Shown here one piece after another: positions 1 through 10,491 of a DNA stretch of 64,000 nt. The stretch is from Lineus longissimus. Taxonomy: Eukaryota; Nemertea; Pilidiophora; Heteronemertea; Lineidae. The stretch spans positions 15,686,001-15,750,000 of the forward strand of contig NC_088321.1 of assembly GCF_910592395.1 (NCBI RefSeq). Direction: 5' to 3'. Below the pieces are notes generated by a model, which saw only the letters and a program-made list of their open reading frames with translations, was not told the DNA's origin and made no database searches. The first letter of the stretch is position 1; the number at the start of each line of letters is the position of its first letter. The position numbers were made by a program, and so were the translations under genes.

Positions 1-129
1 GCCTGTCTCTCCCCGTGTCACTTTATTCCAGGTACAATGCACTTAATCCTCGACTACACAAAAAACAAAACATACGCATCGCCCAGGCCAATACCGAGGT
101 GTCCATCACCAGAAGCTAAAGCTCAATAT

Positions 130-199
130 GAGAAGCATCGAGGTATTCTGACGTCAAAAAATGACATCATCATTTTGACGTCATGGGTGAACGCTTCTT
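130..199. repeat. Imperfect palindrome with paired TGACGTCA sites
   Basis: TGACGTCA occurs at 149-156 and 176-183 as part of inverted arms (TGACGTCA then AAAATGA on the left, TCATTTTGACGTCA on the right). Short outer arms GAGAAGC (130-136) and GCTTCTT (193-199) extend the symmetry. It could form a hairpin or be a small foldback element. The TGACGTCA palindromes are CRE-like, but a regulatory role is not shown. Confidence 0.5.
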
Positions 200-251
200 A
201 AGGCTCCAGTCTTGTACCCAGTTTTGATGCTTATTAGGCCCCTTTGACTGT

Positions 252-423
252 TGAGTGGAACCTCCATTAGTGAACACCTCTCTATTTAGGACAACCTCTC
301 CTCTCTATCTTTGGTCCCAAACTAGCTATTTCCATTCGATTTTACCTCTGTAATCAGGACATCTCTCTATCAAGGACAGCATAGGTCAGTCCCAAGGTGT
401 CCTTAATAGAGAATATTCAATGT
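252..423. mobile_element. Degenerate pogo-like MITE
   Basis: The segment runs from GTGGAACCTCCATTAG through TTTGGTCCCAAACTAG and TCCATTCGATTTTACCTC to GGTGTCCTTAATAGAGAA. It matches, in order, the better-preserved copies at 5722-6016 and 17464-17638. The right terminal repeat is decayed. It is non-coding. Confidence 0.6.
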
Positions 424-1025
424 ATAACGGTTTGCAATGCCAAGAGTTATCAGCTTTCTTTGCTTGATACAAAAGTTACAGCGAGCAGTGGTAGTGGGGC
501 ACCACCAACTAACTGCTTTTTGACAGCTTTAATATTAGACACACATCATCATGCTCCTCAAATTATAGATCTTAAACTACCTGTTGGTAATCACCACCTA
601 GACTTTAAGCAAAATTGGCCTACAAGATCAACTGCCACATTTAGAATCATTTTGACAATGTACAACTTACTTGTTTTGGTATTGTGACAAGTTTGGTGCA
701 CAGTCAGCATGTGAACATCTACAATGTAGACAAGAGTGGGTCACTTTGCAACCAGATCAAAGTCATAATGGACCTTTAAAGCGGAGATTATATGGAGTAA
801 ACGTGTACTCATCTTACGTGTCACTACTCACATAAACGAACAAGTCATTTCAAAAGAGACTACATACGATTCACGATGTCACTTTTCAACCTCACGTCGT
901 GTTTTCAAGCCTAAGTCAGTTAACTCGTGACAAGTGAAACATGACAAGCGACAACGTGAAGCTGATATAACTCTGGCCTTATGGACGAAGACATCTTTGC
1001 TAATTCTGATGCCGTATCATTTCAG
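424..1025. other. Non-coding stretch, nothing recognised
   Basis: This lies between the MITE remnant and the first recognised exon. An open frame of 96 codons at 397-687 overlaps the MITE and has no motif or splice context supporting it. The stretch is probably intron of the NYGKLPQ-repeat gene. Confidence 0.4.
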
Positions 1026-1840
1026 GGTGCATGAGCTCCATGATAGGGTCAGGCGCTGAATATAAGGGAAGAGTACAAGACCGTGTTCTTGCTCCGAGGG
1101 CTGTCAGACCCGAGGCCCAGGGAATCGCCAAAATGAACAAGGGACTCGCCACAAAGAATTTGTTTCAAAATTACGGCAAACTGCCCCAGTCTTCACGACC
1201 TATTCCGAGAATTAAACCAGAGGCAGACGACAATATGAAGAAAAATAAAGGGTAAGTTTCATAATCTCAGATATTTTGGGAATATTCCACAAAATATACA
1301 ATTGACCTAAAAATTAGTTCCATCTGAAAGTGCGATGACATCCAGTGTTTTCCAAGGACAAAAATGATGGCCATGATTGTATAGCAGCCGGCCATAAAGT
1401 ATGTACGAACCTGACCACCGAGTTTCAGATCCCCTTCCCTCATTTGTACTACACTTTTCCCCGTACCATTTCCCAGTTAGTTTGAGAAGTTATCAGATGT
1501 GGATGCCAGTTGCTCCAGACTCAGGTTGAATGATTCAACTGTTACCCCCAGTTTCTGTCACAGACACTTCCAATACAGAAACTAGAAGACTCCACTCAGG
1601 AAAATGGCGGTTACGTATTCTTATTTTGCTTTCAGATGCATGGACAATCTGCTTGGAAACTACGGCAAACTCCCCCAATCAGCCCGGCCAGCTGAAAGAG
1701 TGAAACCAGAGGCGTCGGGGAATGCCGCCCTTAACCGCGGAGGGCGGGCGAAGATGATGTTGTCGATGGCACCGCCATCACATAGGTCGGCCCGGGGGAG
1801 ACCAAGCCAGAAAAATGTGTCATCTTCATGTATATTTTGA
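1026..1840 (+). CDS. Unrecognised protein with repeated NYGKLPQ-type motif (3' exons only)
   Basis: Two exons, 1026-1251 and 1636-1840, are bounded by TTTCAG and GTAAGT/TTTCAG signals and join in phase 2; the stop is at 1838-1840. The protein is made of about 28-residue degenerate repeats: one unit has APRAVRPEA followed by KMNKG, the next NYGKLPQSSRPIPRIKPEA then KKNKG, and the next, in the second exon, NYGKLPQSARPAERVKPEA then LNRG. The repeat conservation across an intron, with correct splice phase, is the evidence that it is coding. A short basic, serine-rich tail follows the last repeat. An ATG at 1031 could be a start, but the reading frame is open back to the acceptor, so upstream exons left of the window are likely. 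I do not recognise the family and assign no function. No signal peptide or membrane segment is seen in this part. Confidence 0.6.
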
Positions 1841-2343
1841 GGAACACTGTACACGTCCGTACCAAATCATCCAACTAGATGCAAGCTGTACTACCTTAAA
1901 AGTATAACTCCACCTAAACTGTGATACAATGATTCATTTGTTTAAAATGAAGCATACTACTTTCGTTATGTCCATTTTTCACTATATTGACTTGGCTTAC
2001 GATTTGGACAATGTTAGAATGGAAAGTTTTAAGTTGTTGTTTAGCAAATTCCCCTTAAAAATGATCTGCAGGTATAGGCCAGATGGATACTGCCTGTAAT
2101 TACCTGCTGCTGGTAGCTTGCCTTTCTGGGGCAGACTCTTGAGTGCAATCGCTTAGAAATGATTAAGATAATTAGATCTGTACAAATAAAGAGTGGCAGA
2201 TGCACATAGATCTGTAGAATAGGTGCCGTCTTAGAATTTAGATTCAATCTATTTTTGTATTTTTTATCTTAAGCTCGTTACTTTGCCTGATCTGAAAGAG
2301 CTTCTGAATGTAATTTATTGTTGTGAATGTAAATATTTGTAGA

Positions 2344-2349
2344 AATAAA
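2344..2349 (+). terminator. Poly(A) signal AATAAA for the NYGKLPQ-repeat gene
   Basis: AATAAA lies about 500 bp after the stop at 1840, in AT-rich sequence. An earlier AATAAA is at 2185-2190. Either could end the transcript of the upstream gene; placement is inferred from motif and distance only. Confidence 0.4.
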
Positions 2350-2770
2350 GTATTTAGAATTAGTACAACAGTTTTGTTGTTTATAATTTAACCAGAACCG
2401 GACGAGGTGTTCAAAACAACTTATCACTGACTCTGGCCTTAGTTTAATTCATACAATACTCCACAAGAGAAGATGTTGTTGGGTTTCTTCCCCAGGACAA
2501 AATTGGAGGAGAAAGGGAAAGGTACCTGCAATGCACAAGTCACACATGACACAACGCCAGCAAATAGACAAGTCAAGAAAAAACCTTCCAACATAATGTT
2601 TAAAAAGTATCATTACAGAATAAATGCAATTTTATATTCTCGCTTGATTTTTACAGAACAGAGGCCTCGGTCATGGTTGACACAATATCATTATACTAAA
2701 AGGCACTGATTACAATAGAACCCAGCAGTGCTGTATACTATTTCTATAATTATTTACAGATTTTTAAAGA

Positions 2771-2776
2771 TTTAAT
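2771..2776 (-). terminator. Possible poly(A) signal ATTAAA for POC5
   Basis: The minus strand reads ATTAAA about 410 bp past the POC5 stop at 3185. I saw no AATAAA on this strand between 2700 and 3185. This is a weak, motif-only call. Confidence 0.25.
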
Positions 2777-3184
2777 GTCAGTGTCCAGCACTGAAGGAAT
2801 GCATGTTGAGAACTCTGAGATCTCCACAGGTGGTTCCTAACCAGGCTACTTGATTTGCGTTTTGTTATTTCTTCACTCAAGCCACATCACACCACAGCTA
2901 ACCGGTCGCAACTCAATCCTTAGCAACTGGTGATGTATGTTTACAGACCCGGTAATGAGTTTGTAACGATAACACCAACAGTGGTCCCTCAGAACAGTAA
3001 CTTTGCAAGCGATGGAAACAAAAACATGTTCATAATAAATGCATAACGTCTGTCGCAAGCCTTGAATGGCGTCGGGACGTCTCATATGATGTCTCATAAG
3101 GTACGAGACTCACTGCGCCTACGAGCAGATTCGATTGTCCACTACACCACTGTCATTTCAAGTCCAGTACTGGCTTATAAACCA

Positions 3185-6100
3185 TTACTCCACGATCTTC
3201 ACCGGCTGGATATTAGGATTGACTAATTTGACCGTCCCGGCCTGTCCTGCAAGCTTCCTGAAGGCGATGGTTGACGGTGCTGGTGGTGGTTGGGACTCAC
3301 TCTGTTTCGGATAAGTACTGGCGACAGCTTTTCCAATAGTTTGCTGAAATATAAGAGTAGTTTTATACAATGCTGGTTCGAAGTCGAAAGGACGCTTGGC
3401 AATAAATCAAGCACCCAATTCAAAAGCTGCCGCCAGTCATATTTTAGAATTCTGAACACAGGTCACAGTGAGTCAAGTACCTTTAGGGTACCTGTATGGT
3501 AACCTCATCTTGCAAGCAACGCAAACATAAAGATGGCTACACAATGTCACAGTGTCTTCCATTCCATTCTGTTTTCTATCAGTCAGACGGTCAGCTAAAT
3601 TTTGTTGAGGCGGATGTAATGCTCTTTGCTGGACTGATGGTCAAACATTTGTCAATAGAAATAAAACAGTGAGTTACCTTATTGATTGGTTGATGCCTTT
3701 CCACTAAGACTGAGCTCATTGGTGGAGCCAGCCCCATGCTGCTGCTCCCACAGTGAGGTGCCACGTGTCCCTTTGGGTCAGACTTTGCTGTGATTTTGGC
3801 ACTGAGAACTTTCGGCCGTGTTGATGTAGTTGTCTTCGTCTGCTTGGAAGAAAGCTGTAAGTAAAGACATGAATACAAGTCAACTTTGTAAAACTAAGTC
3901 GAAATGGTAAATTTGATGGGTGAGCGCTTCCATGCAGGCGTCTGTGCGGATATTGTGTCCCTCAAGTTGCAACCACTGGCTTCAAAACGACAAAAAGATC
4001 TTCTCAAGATGGACGCCAGAAGAACAGAAAGTAGGTCAAATCATGAAAATGAAAGATAAGTACGGGCTTATCACCCAAAGTTACCACCATGCCAAGATTC
4101 ATCCTTCTAGCCTCGGCAGTTATCAAACATGCATCACGAACAGATAGGGATGTCATGATATCATTTTAACTCCTCACATGAAAAAGTTTTGCTGAAAGTC
4201 ACAAGTTGTCAAGAACAAGACTCTAAATTTGAGACTTACAGTACTTGATGTCTTTGCCTGTGACGACACTGTCCTCGACGTTGTTGCTGCCTGGCTGGTC
4301 ACGACGCGGGCAGGGGCACCAACAGGCGCTGGGTTATAGTAAACCGGCTCTTGGGGAACTGTGCGTGGAGCTTGGTTTTCCCGATCCTCGAAGTCACTAC
4401 GACCAGCGGTGCCAGCTGCTTCAGCTATATCTTGGAGGTTGCCTTGGAATTCTGAAGAAGATTTTAAAAATTTAGGCCGTGGGCCAGATCCAAAAAGGGA
4501 CTTTGTTTTGGAATTCGTGACAGCATTTTGAGGGCAGAAATGGTGGTCTTAACATGATAAGTAAGGTGCAGCCTGGGGAGCTCCGAATTTGTGGTTTGGA
4601 TTGGTCATGAAAACTGCTCTATTCTCCCCCATGTTGTGATTATACAACTGACTGTCTTCAATATCTTTGGTCCAGTTTACTAATCAATGCTGACCTTTTT
4701 TCTCTCCCTCTTGGAACATGTTCATCGCCTCAAGATTCAACGCACATACTCCTCTCATGAACGCTTTCTTCATAGTTTCTTCATACTTGTCGCGCTCCTC
4801 CTGAAGTTTACACACCTCAATTCTGGACGCTTCTAGGGCTTCATTAAGCTGAAAGAAAGATTCATGTGCTTATGGTAAGGTCTGGCAGGCTACCTAGGGG
4901 TTGGTTATCACTAGTGGTAGCTTCTGAGCTAGTTCACCTGTTCAGGTCAGGCAAGAACAGGTGATAGCAGACCACCAAGTGAAGTCAGCAGGGTCCAGCC
5001 CTTCGTGGTGTGGCTAAAACTCAAAACCCTGCGCATACACGACAAAATGGTGAAACAAATATTATACGAACCGATTTTATCCTTGCTTCGTAGTCGTTAG
5101 TCAAACCCATACAGACTTCTGTCGCCTTCGACTGACAGGCCTTCTCCACTCTGTTCCTCCATTTGTCTTGAATGAGGCTGTGCCAAGCGTCCCAAGCTTT
5201 ACGCTCTATCACATGGCTGTAGTGTTTGCGGGCCAGATTCGATGCAAAGGCCTAAAAAATCAGAAATAACGATATTTAGCTGTGTAGCACTGCACACATG
5301 ACTTGTTCCGACTCTGCCAACTGGAAAATATATCTCAGCGAAATACGCACCTCTCTTTTTGTATCATTATGCTTGATCCGCCAATCACAGAATGTGCGCA
5401 TCATATCAAACTTCTCCTTATGCCGTTGCAGAGCTCGTGTCAGATTCGAGATTACCTCGTCCTTTCGTTGGATTGACGTCTCATACGTGTGGAGTAATTC
5501 CTTCAGGTTTTCCATCTCGTTTTGTGCTTGTTCCATTTCGGCGGCATGACGTTCTTTTTCGATGTTTAGATGGTTCTTGCTGTGTTCGATGATCATGATT
5601 TTCATCTGACTTAACTCGGCCTGAAGAGACACAAAGAGGAAGGCAACGCCTCGCGTGATAAACTTGATAAGACGTTGGTAGGCCTGATGCATTGGCATCA
5701 AAAGCCAGAGAAAACACTACAGTGGAACCTCTCTATGCAGACACCTCTATTAAGGACACCCTCTCTAAGAGGACACTGGTTTTGGTCCCAAACCTGTCAT
5801 TTCCATTCGAATTGACCACTGAAATAGGACAACTCTCTATTGAGGACAGTATACAGTGGAACCTCCCTTTGAGGACACCTCTCTATTAAGGACAACCTAC
5901 TAGTTTTGGAAACCGGCAGTATCTATTTGATTTGACCTCTCTAATCCGGACACCTCTCTATTAAGGACAGCACTTGTCAGTCCCGTGGGGGTCCTTGATA
6001 GAGAGGTTCTACTGTACGTCAGACCCAAGGGCATCCTTTACAGAGATGTTCCACTCTACTTCTACAAGCAGGGCACTGCACCCTGCCTCTTTCTGCTGTG

Positions 6101-7183
6101 CCCTTCCAGATCACTAGCTGGAATGCTACGCACTGGACCACTAAACTGTCACCGAAACCCCACCAAACCAGTAAAAGACTCACCAGCACGTTCCTCTTCA
6201 AATCAAACGTCCACTGGTCAAGGAGAGTCTCCATTCGTGAGACGTCTGGGTCGATGGTATGAATGTATGCCTTCGACTCTCCCTCATCTTCCTGAGTCGC
6301 CTCACTGGCACTCTGACTCTCTGGGGACGCAACCATCTCAGAGGGAAGGAAGGCGGACTTCATCGGAGTTGACGTGTCTGGAAACAAAGACATCGATAAG
6401 ATGCTATACACAATCTTGTGATGTCACATGATGTAAAATGACGGCCTCCATCAAGCAGCAGAGGCATCAACTTGAATACTACCTCTAATGAACTGCTGCT
6501 AAGACCAAGACAAGTTTTGATGGCTACTTACCTTTCGCGACTGGTTTTGGTTTCTTGACGTTCATTGGTGCAGGAGGTTGTTGTCTTGGCTCGTCCTCCG
6601 TTGTACTCTCACCAGATTCGGAGGGCGAGATACATTCACTGGACGCTGAAACAAGGATGCAAAAGGTCGATAATAGTCACACCAATTTCCCGAAGCTGGT
6701 AATCGAGCTTTGACTCCCATTGATGCACTGTATGGCCATGTGACCAGTCTCTCACCGTGGGCAATTAGTAAATTAGTGTGACTAAAACAATGGGTAATCA
6801 GTAAATCACCTGAACTTGCCAAAGGGCAACACCCACAGATTTTAGTGTACTCGTCAATAGAAACACCAGTGGTTATCTGTCCGTCCTTCATTAAAACTGG
6901 AAACACATTCTTCCTATCGATTCTCACCTTCCTGATGAATGTGAATATGTCGACTCCCCGCTGCCCCCTGTTGGTCATAAGGAGTACTTTGCATCTTCTC
7001 AGCAAACGACCCCTTTGTGTCCACTATTTTTGCCGGGAGGGATGAAGGATCGTAACTGGGAACAACGACAGCAAATCTGAGTAGTTCGTTGTATTCATCT
7101 TGCATTGTTGAGGAGACGGAACTGCCGACTGAATCTTCGGGCAACATTGGTGGACTGTCGTAACCACCTGTAGAGTCAGCCAT
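3185..7183 (-). CDS. POC5: POC5 centriolar protein, complete, nine exons
   Basis: Coding exons in transcript order are 7183-6928, 6645-6532, 6377-6184, 5620-5351, 5251-5072, 4848-4695, 4451-4240, 3842-3678 and 3343-3185. All join in phase and give 567 residues; human POC5 is 575. POC5 binds centrin and is needed for assembly of the distal half of centrioles. Recognisable blocks: N-terminal GSSVSSTMQDEYNELLRFA; three tryptophan-containing centrin-binding (Sfi1-like) segments, DQWTFDLKRN (about residue 177-186), MRTFCDWRIKH (about 263-273) and WDAWHSLIQDKW (about 296-307); coiled coil with RKDEVISNLTRALQRHKEK; KKAFMRGVCALNLEAMNMF (about 367-385); PPMSSVLVERHQP near residue 505; C-terminal VKIVE matching the human IKVVD end. 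Start ATG at 7183 is the first methionine and aligns with the family N-terminus. The exon 8 acceptor is a NAGNAG. It is convergent with the repeat-protein gene at 1-2.4 kb. Confidence 0.95.
5722..6016. mobile_element. Two pogo-like MITE copies in tandem within a POC5 intron
   Basis: The first copy starts with CAGTGGAACCTCTCTATG at 5722 and breaks off at about 5850. A second copy starts TA-CAGTGGAACCTCCCTTTG and ends GATAGAGAGGTTCTACTG-TA near 6016. TA dinucleotides flank the ends and the termini are inverted repeats, as expected for Tc1/mariner/pogo-type MITEs. No transposase is encoded. The element sits in the POC5 intron between exons 3 and 4. Confidence 0.75.
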
Positions 7184-7590
7184 TTTGGTGCTGAAAAGAT
7201 TGGGAAACTAAGATATCACTTGGCAACTTGTCACAATGTCAATAGTTGTCAGTGGTGGAGAATGTGATTTCAAATCAGGGTTTCAGCCAGGAAACTTGTC
7301 ACTTGGGGACGTGGCGAAATCAGAGTGCATGTGTATTCAATTCTTTTGCAAAACCTGAAATGGCACGCTAACAAAACAATAACGGGTCATTTTTTCATAA
7401 CTTTACTTCAACTCATGATATTTAACAGAAACGTACTTCATTCTCTTGTAATGACAAAGTGAGCAAGTGATTCTTTTTGCACAAAATTCGCGATTTTAAG
7501 AGTGAAAATTTCAAAATTTAGTAAAAATTCGTTTCAATATGGCGCACATTTTGTAAACTCAGTTCTGATTGGTCGAAAGTTTTGATTGGG

Positions 7591-7668
7591 TACATTCTCC
7601 AAACGTCGTCAATGGTGCTATTGCCACTAAGTCTCACTAAACCTACTGACTCTGCTACAGGTGGCTCA
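7591..7668. repeat. Interspersed repeat, copy A
   Basis: ACATTCTCCAA, then TCGTCAATGGTG, AAGTCTCACT and ACCTACTGACT are shared in the same order and spacing with 55957-56042. Both copies lie a few hundred bases upstream of a gene start (POC5 here, CARNMT1 there). No terminal repeats were recognised. Confidence 0.5.
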
Positions 7669-8094
7669 CCGGTCATCTTGTGGCAGAGGGGCTATGTGAG
7701 AATTTCAACAGGTGTATTAAATTCGACATCACGAACCGAAGAGCCCGTCGTTTGCCTTGCTTCGGAAATTCCCGATAATTGCCGACGTCGTTGACCAATG
7801 AGAGGGTTTCTTTTCACTTGGGTCTCATTAGGACGTGTTTTTTTTATTCATGCGCGGCCACCCCCCCCCCCCCCCCTCTCACCGTAGTTCCTAAAATCAT
7901 TGATTTCTCGGTCCTCACAGTATGTCAGTGTTGATTCAGCAGTTGTTTTGGCAAAGACTTTTTTTTGAGTTTCTGAACAAACTACGCATTTTTTGATTTT
8001 TGTGTAGCGTAAATTGAAATTTTTCATTAGAACAAAAATCATGACAATTTTAAACAAAAAACACAAAAAGGGGCGTCGACTAAATATCATCGCC

Positions 8095-8290
8095 TAAATT
8101 TCAAAATGATCTGATCTCGACAACATTTTGTGTACAACTTTCTGACAGTAACACGAATATATCCTGAAAATTTCAGCTCAGAATTTCAAGTCGTTCATGA
8201 TATTTTGACTGATTTCCAAACAAGACCCTGAAAGACACTGAAGCCACTGTGGATATTCCAGCTGGCAGAGGGAAAATTACAAGTAAACTT
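8095..8290 (+). repeat. Inverted flanking repeat of the 8.4-8.8 kb element
   Basis: This segment ends in CAGCTGGCAGAGGGAAAATT and carries ATATATCCTGAAAATTTCAG. It is the reverse complement of the three tandem copies at 8930-9360. It lies left of the palindromic element at 8408-8823, so the whole block is a large imperfect inverted repeat. Confidence 0.7.
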
Positions 8291-8407
8291 TTGAGATGCC
8301 ATAAATCCAAAAGTCGAGTTACTATTTGACTGAAACTTACGGGATACATTTATATTGACATCAGATACTCGCATAGCGAATTTGGTAGAGATCCGATCAT
8401 TTTGACT

Positions 8408-8823
8408 TTAACACCTTCAGCGCCGCACCACGTAGATCTAGGTGGCCCAAATCCCCCCTCCCCCTTTGAGCTGGTTATCGGAGTCTCAAGGACTTCATGA
8501 AAGAACTACGCCATCGCCATCTTCAGGGCAAGGTAGAAACTGAAAAGACACGAAGAGGTCTTTTCAGTTCCTACCTTGCCCTGAAGATGGCGATGGCGAT
8601 GGCGTAGTTCTTTCATGACGTCATTTAAAGTTCTGAACTACGCCATCGCCATCTTCAGGGCAACATAGGAACTGAAAAGACCAAACGGTAATTTCAGTTC
8701 CTCTCTTGCCCTGAAGATGGCGATGGCGTAGTTCTACTATGAAGTCCATGAGACTCCGATTACCAGCTCAAAGAAGGGGGATTTGGGCCACATAGATCTC
8801 TGGTTCGGTGCTGAAGGTGTTAA
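8408..8823. mobile_element. Nested palindromic foldback/MITE-like element flanked by TTAA
   Basis: The outer termini are inverted: TTAACACCTTCAGCGCCG at the left and CGGTGCTGAAGGTGTTAA at the right. Further in, GGCCCAAATCCCCC pairs with GGGGGATTTGGGCC. Inside are two successive hairpins of about 45-50 bp arms, built on ACGCCATCGCCATCTTCAGG and its complement (about 8503-8612 and 8634-8745). TTAA at both ends fits a piggyBac-type TTAA target, but this is inference from termini only. No coding sequence is present. Confidence 0.75.
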
Positions 8824-8929
8824 GGTGATATCGGGCGACGCCCACTTCAGAGAAAAATATCTGTAGATTTTGTTTTGATCATTGAATTAAAACTTTTTCC
8901 TGGATCCTCATACGGTACACTAATATGCA

Positions 8930-9360
8930 ACCTGTAATTTTCCCTCTGCCAGCTGGAATATCCATAGTCACAGTGGCTTCTAGGTCTTTTTTTAAATACT
9001 TCAAAATATTATAAACAACTTGAATTTCTGAGCTGAAATTTCCAGGATATATTCGTGTTACTGTCGGGAGGTTGCACACAAAATGATGTTAAGATTCAAT
9101 CAATTTGAAATTACTTGTAATTTTCCCTCTGCCAGCTGGAATAACCATAGTGGCTTCAGGGTAATTTTTTCAATACTTCAAAATATTATGAACAACTTAA
9201 GATTCTGAGCTGAAATTTGCAGGATATATTTGTGTTACTATCAGAAAGTTGTTAACAAAATTTCGTTGAGATTCAATCAATTTGAAATTACTTGTAATTT
9301 TCACTCTGCCAGCTGGAATATCCATAGTGGCTCCAGGGTGTTTTTGTAATGCTTCATGTT
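8930..9360. repeat. Three tandem copies of a ~175-bp unit
   Basis: CTGTAATTTTCCCTCTGCCA, or a close variant, recurs at about 8932, 9116 and 9293. It is followed each time by GCTGGAATA, and in the two full copies by ACTTCAAAATATTAT and CTGAGCTGAAATTT. The third copy is truncated. The inverted copy is at 8095-8290. Short open frames here follow the repeat and are not genes. Confidence 0.75.
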
Positions 9361-10491
9361 TGTCCTTTCTACCGAGCTTTATTAGAGCATTATACATGCA
9401 AAATGATTCTTTTTTCTAATAAAAACGTTTTATTTTAGTACATGTAATACAAAACAATCACAAAAACTTACTTTTGCTTTCATTGAAGAGAAATAATTAG
9501 ATAGTTGCAATTGCGGCCCGTCATGAACATAAGTTTATTTTTTAACGACAACAACAGATTTGTCGTCGCGTTGTGGTCGTCGTGCGTATATCCATCCTTC
9601 ACCGCTGATAAACTCTCCCCGATCCTTAGTCTCCATGCACTCCCTTCCTTTCCCACACGATCTGTCACATGACAACTTCGAACATGATGATTATTTCTCG
9701 ACGACGCAGTTCAAAGTCTAAATGCTCTGTCTACCAAGTGTCCAGGAGGTAAACTAATCAAATAAAGAATGGGGGAAACTTCCCGGTTCAAAGGCTCATG
9801 TGTGATAAGCTAGTTCCGTATATCACTTGCCATCCAGTGCTTTGCGCAAGTTAATAGAACTGAAAGAAAAAAGAAATTCGGCTCGGTGTCTCTCATCTAT
9901 TATTTCACCTTTCACATTGGGATGAGACGACGGAGTGATAAGCGTCACCTGTCGGTAAACCAAGTACCTAAACGTCTGGTGAAAGTCTGGCTGTCTTTGT
10001 TGAATCCATTGTGACTGTCGGTGTAAGAGTTTTATATGTCCTCGGAAAGCTGAGGGTGTCCCGAGACAAATTATTAGCTTATGCTTTTCTAATCTCGGAG
10101 GAATTGAAGGACTACTCTAAATCAGTCATGATACAAAAGGGAAGGACACTTTTCCGGGGAATGTTCAAAACTGGGATTGCTTCATCGGCCGACAGCTAGT
10201 AACAGTATCTATGGAAAAGACCAGTCACCGACCTCTACCTTTTTTCATAGCTCTGTTTCTTGATAGATCTGACTATATAGGAAATGACCAACTTAAAAGT
10301 AGGCCTACTTGACAATCTTCAACAAGTAACTGGGAATATCATGACACAGTCGTGCACAACTTTTAGATAAAATAATAAATTCCCGATAGAGTGAAACATA
10401 AGAGTCTATTGCACGTCAATAGTCGTGCCATACGATTGAGGTTATTCATATATCGACAGAGACATTTTTCGGGAGGATTGACAAAGACAAG
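9361..10491. other. Upstream region of the EMI/EGF receptor gene, no feature recognised
   Basis: This unique-looking, AT-rich sequence precedes the start codon at 10492. It should contain the promoter and 5' UTR of that gene. No TATA box or other site could be assigned with confidence. Confidence 0.3.
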
